Below, piece by piece: positions 62,626 through 64,000 of a DNA stretch of 64,000 bases. Every line of letters begins with the position of its first letter. Positions within the stretch are counted from its first letter, which is position 1. The notes below the pieces were generated by a model. The model did not search any database. It was not told where the DNA came from and saw only the letters and a program-made list of their open reading frames with translations. This DNA comes from Heterocephalus glaber (taxonomy: Eukaryota > Chordata > Mammalia > Rodentia > Bathyergidae). Both the position numbers and the translations under genes were made by a program. The stretch lies in the NCBI RefSeq assembly GCF_000247695.1, contig NW_004624743.1, forward strand, positions 4,181,938-4,245,937. The letters are read 5' to 3'.

Positions 62626-64000
62626 GTGATTGTGAAATTATGTAGCTCATGGCTTTTATTTTATTCTATTCATTATCAACGTATAACTCATTATAAAGCT
62701 GAGAAAAGAATCCCCCCGAACAACTTCTCTCTAGCCCTTTCTGGATTGTGTTAGCTATATATAATTATTTTAGTTCTTTCATTGAATTTACTGTGATAAA
62801 TTTAATCCTGGTTTTGTTTATCTGATTTAGACATGAAGCCTTCTAGCTCATCCTTCATTATCGCTTTCCCCGCGCTAAAGCCCTGTTACAATTTTTTTGC
62901 ATTTTATGACACATTCTGTTCTACAGTTGTGTGTGAGTCAACCACAGCTGCAGTTCATCTGGGTAACAAGCAACCACAAAGCCGGGTGGCCGACAACAGT
63001 ACACATGCAGTGATGCCTGGAACACCTGAGAGAGTCTAGGGCGGGCTCCACTGAGGACTCTGCTTAGCTTCCATCTGCTTCCTGGCTCCTGCTCAGCTCC
63101 TGCTGAGGTATAATGGTGAGCATCCGATCGCTGCTATGGCAACGACAGAAGCTCCAAGCAGCAAGTTAAACAGGTCTGGCTCCTGAGGTTCAGGCTCACT
63201 TAGGACCCACTGTCCTCCCACTTCATTCAGTAGCCAAACCAAGCCCTATCTCTCAACCCAGATCAACACGTAAGACACATACACTCCTTGTTCGTAGGAC
63301 GATTTCAAAGTTCCATGACAAACTGGGAAGATATTGGACACTGTGAAGAATTCAGCAATGATACTATCTATAAATTATTCATTCAATATCTTATTTATAA
63401 TTGATGGAAAATATTGGAAGAGTATCTTACCCTAATCATATAAATATTATAAAATGTAGATCTAAGTAGCAAAATCCCCTTGAACTTCACCAAAAATTCA
63501 CCAAATTTTGGAGGCTATTCTACCATCCCAGTCAAATGCACTTTCCATCCATGTATGCGCTCAATTGCTTAAAATTATGACTGAGGTAGATATTTCAGTT
63601 TTACAGAGTTTTATTGTTTTTCTTGGAAGAGCTAAGTTGTTTTTCTTGGTGTGAGAAGCAGAAGTGTGTTTGACATGTCTTCACAATACTGTATCCTGAA
63701 TAAAACGTGTGTCTATGCTACTTGAAGACATTTTCCTGGAGACCCCTCCCTGCCTGCTCTGAGTTGAGCTGACCGCTCTCCACAGCTGCTGTTAACCTCT
63801 TCCTCTCTCCCTGGGTTTACTCCACTCTTTGATCTCGTGTTTCTTTTTCTCTTGTATCCTCCTTTTCATTTGGTATAGAACTTCTTCAAGTAATTTTTAT
63901 GAAAAATAACAGAAAAATGTTGTGAGCCTTTGTATTAAAATTTGTCACCATGTTTGAATACAGTTTGTATGGAAATAGAAGTATAAGTTCAAAGCCATGT
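62626..64000. other. Intronic sequence with no assignable feature
   Basis: A richer part at 62.93-63.23 kb carries a few CpGs but no recognisable exon or repeat. A 12-bp phrase TGTTTTTCTTGG occurs twice near 63615 and 63640. Confidence 0.5.

Larger units (their letters stand above)
46921..64000 (-). other. EDIL3: EDIL3 intron upstream of the EGF3 exon (partial)
   Basis: Ends on the minus strand with the pyrimidine-rich acceptor of the EGF3 exon and continues past the right end of the window. No RGD-containing EGF2 exon is visible, so this phase-1 intron exceeds 17 kb. Confidence 0.9.

Overview
This window is vertebrate, and specifically mammalian, nuclear DNA: AT-rich, with no dense coding. 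Its repeats place it in a rodent outside the mouse/rat group. It has tRNA-derived ID SINEs with intact target-site duplications, a 7SL-derived B1, composite B1-dID SINEs, and MaLR-type LTRs, over a background of old mammalian repeats (MIR, L2, MER5A, old L1). I see no B2 elements. B1-dID points to squirrel-related, beaver-related, dormouse or guinea-pig-related rodents; I cannot name the species.

One protein-coding gene is recognisable, on the minus strand: EDIL3 (DEL1), a secreted integrin-binding matrix protein with three EGF modules and two discoidin (F5/8 type C) domains. Two consecutive coding exons are present. The exon at 46920-46807 encodes the third, calcium-binding EGF module. The exon at 15574-15393 encodes the start of the first discoidin domain. 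Reading frame, splice phase and protein join all agree (C-Q-Y | K-C-S-G-P-L-G). Everything else is intron: at least 15.4 kb downstream (1-15392), a complete 31.2 kb intron (15575-46806), and at least 17.1 kb upstream (46921-64000). The RGD-bearing EGF2 exon and the rest of the discoidin exons lie outside.

Layout by coordinate: 1-15392, downstream intron with MIR, L2, several MaLR LTRs, a young ID and two copies of a MER5-like unit. 15393-15574, discoidin exon. 15575-46806, central intron with two young IDs, B1-dID, B1, a MaLR LTR cluster with internal sequence (31.2-33.8 kb), L1/L2/MIR fragments, sequencing-adapter-like sequence at 39.16-39.23 kb, and an unassigned richer stretch at 43.8-45.6 kb. 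46807-46920, EGF exon. 46921-64000, upstream intron with ID, L1, L2, MIR, B1-dID and microsatellites.

The most striking anomaly is not biological. At 39155-39225 the assembly carries an Illumina index-adapter signature: the adapter 3' end, the P7-side motif, an 8-base index-like string and a second adapter copy, bounded by a 20-bp direct repeat. I found no other gene, RNA gene, CRISPR array or new system. Most open reading frames in the window are short chance frames or cross repeats. Repeat family names come from memory of consensus sequences, and most old-repeat boundaries are approximate.
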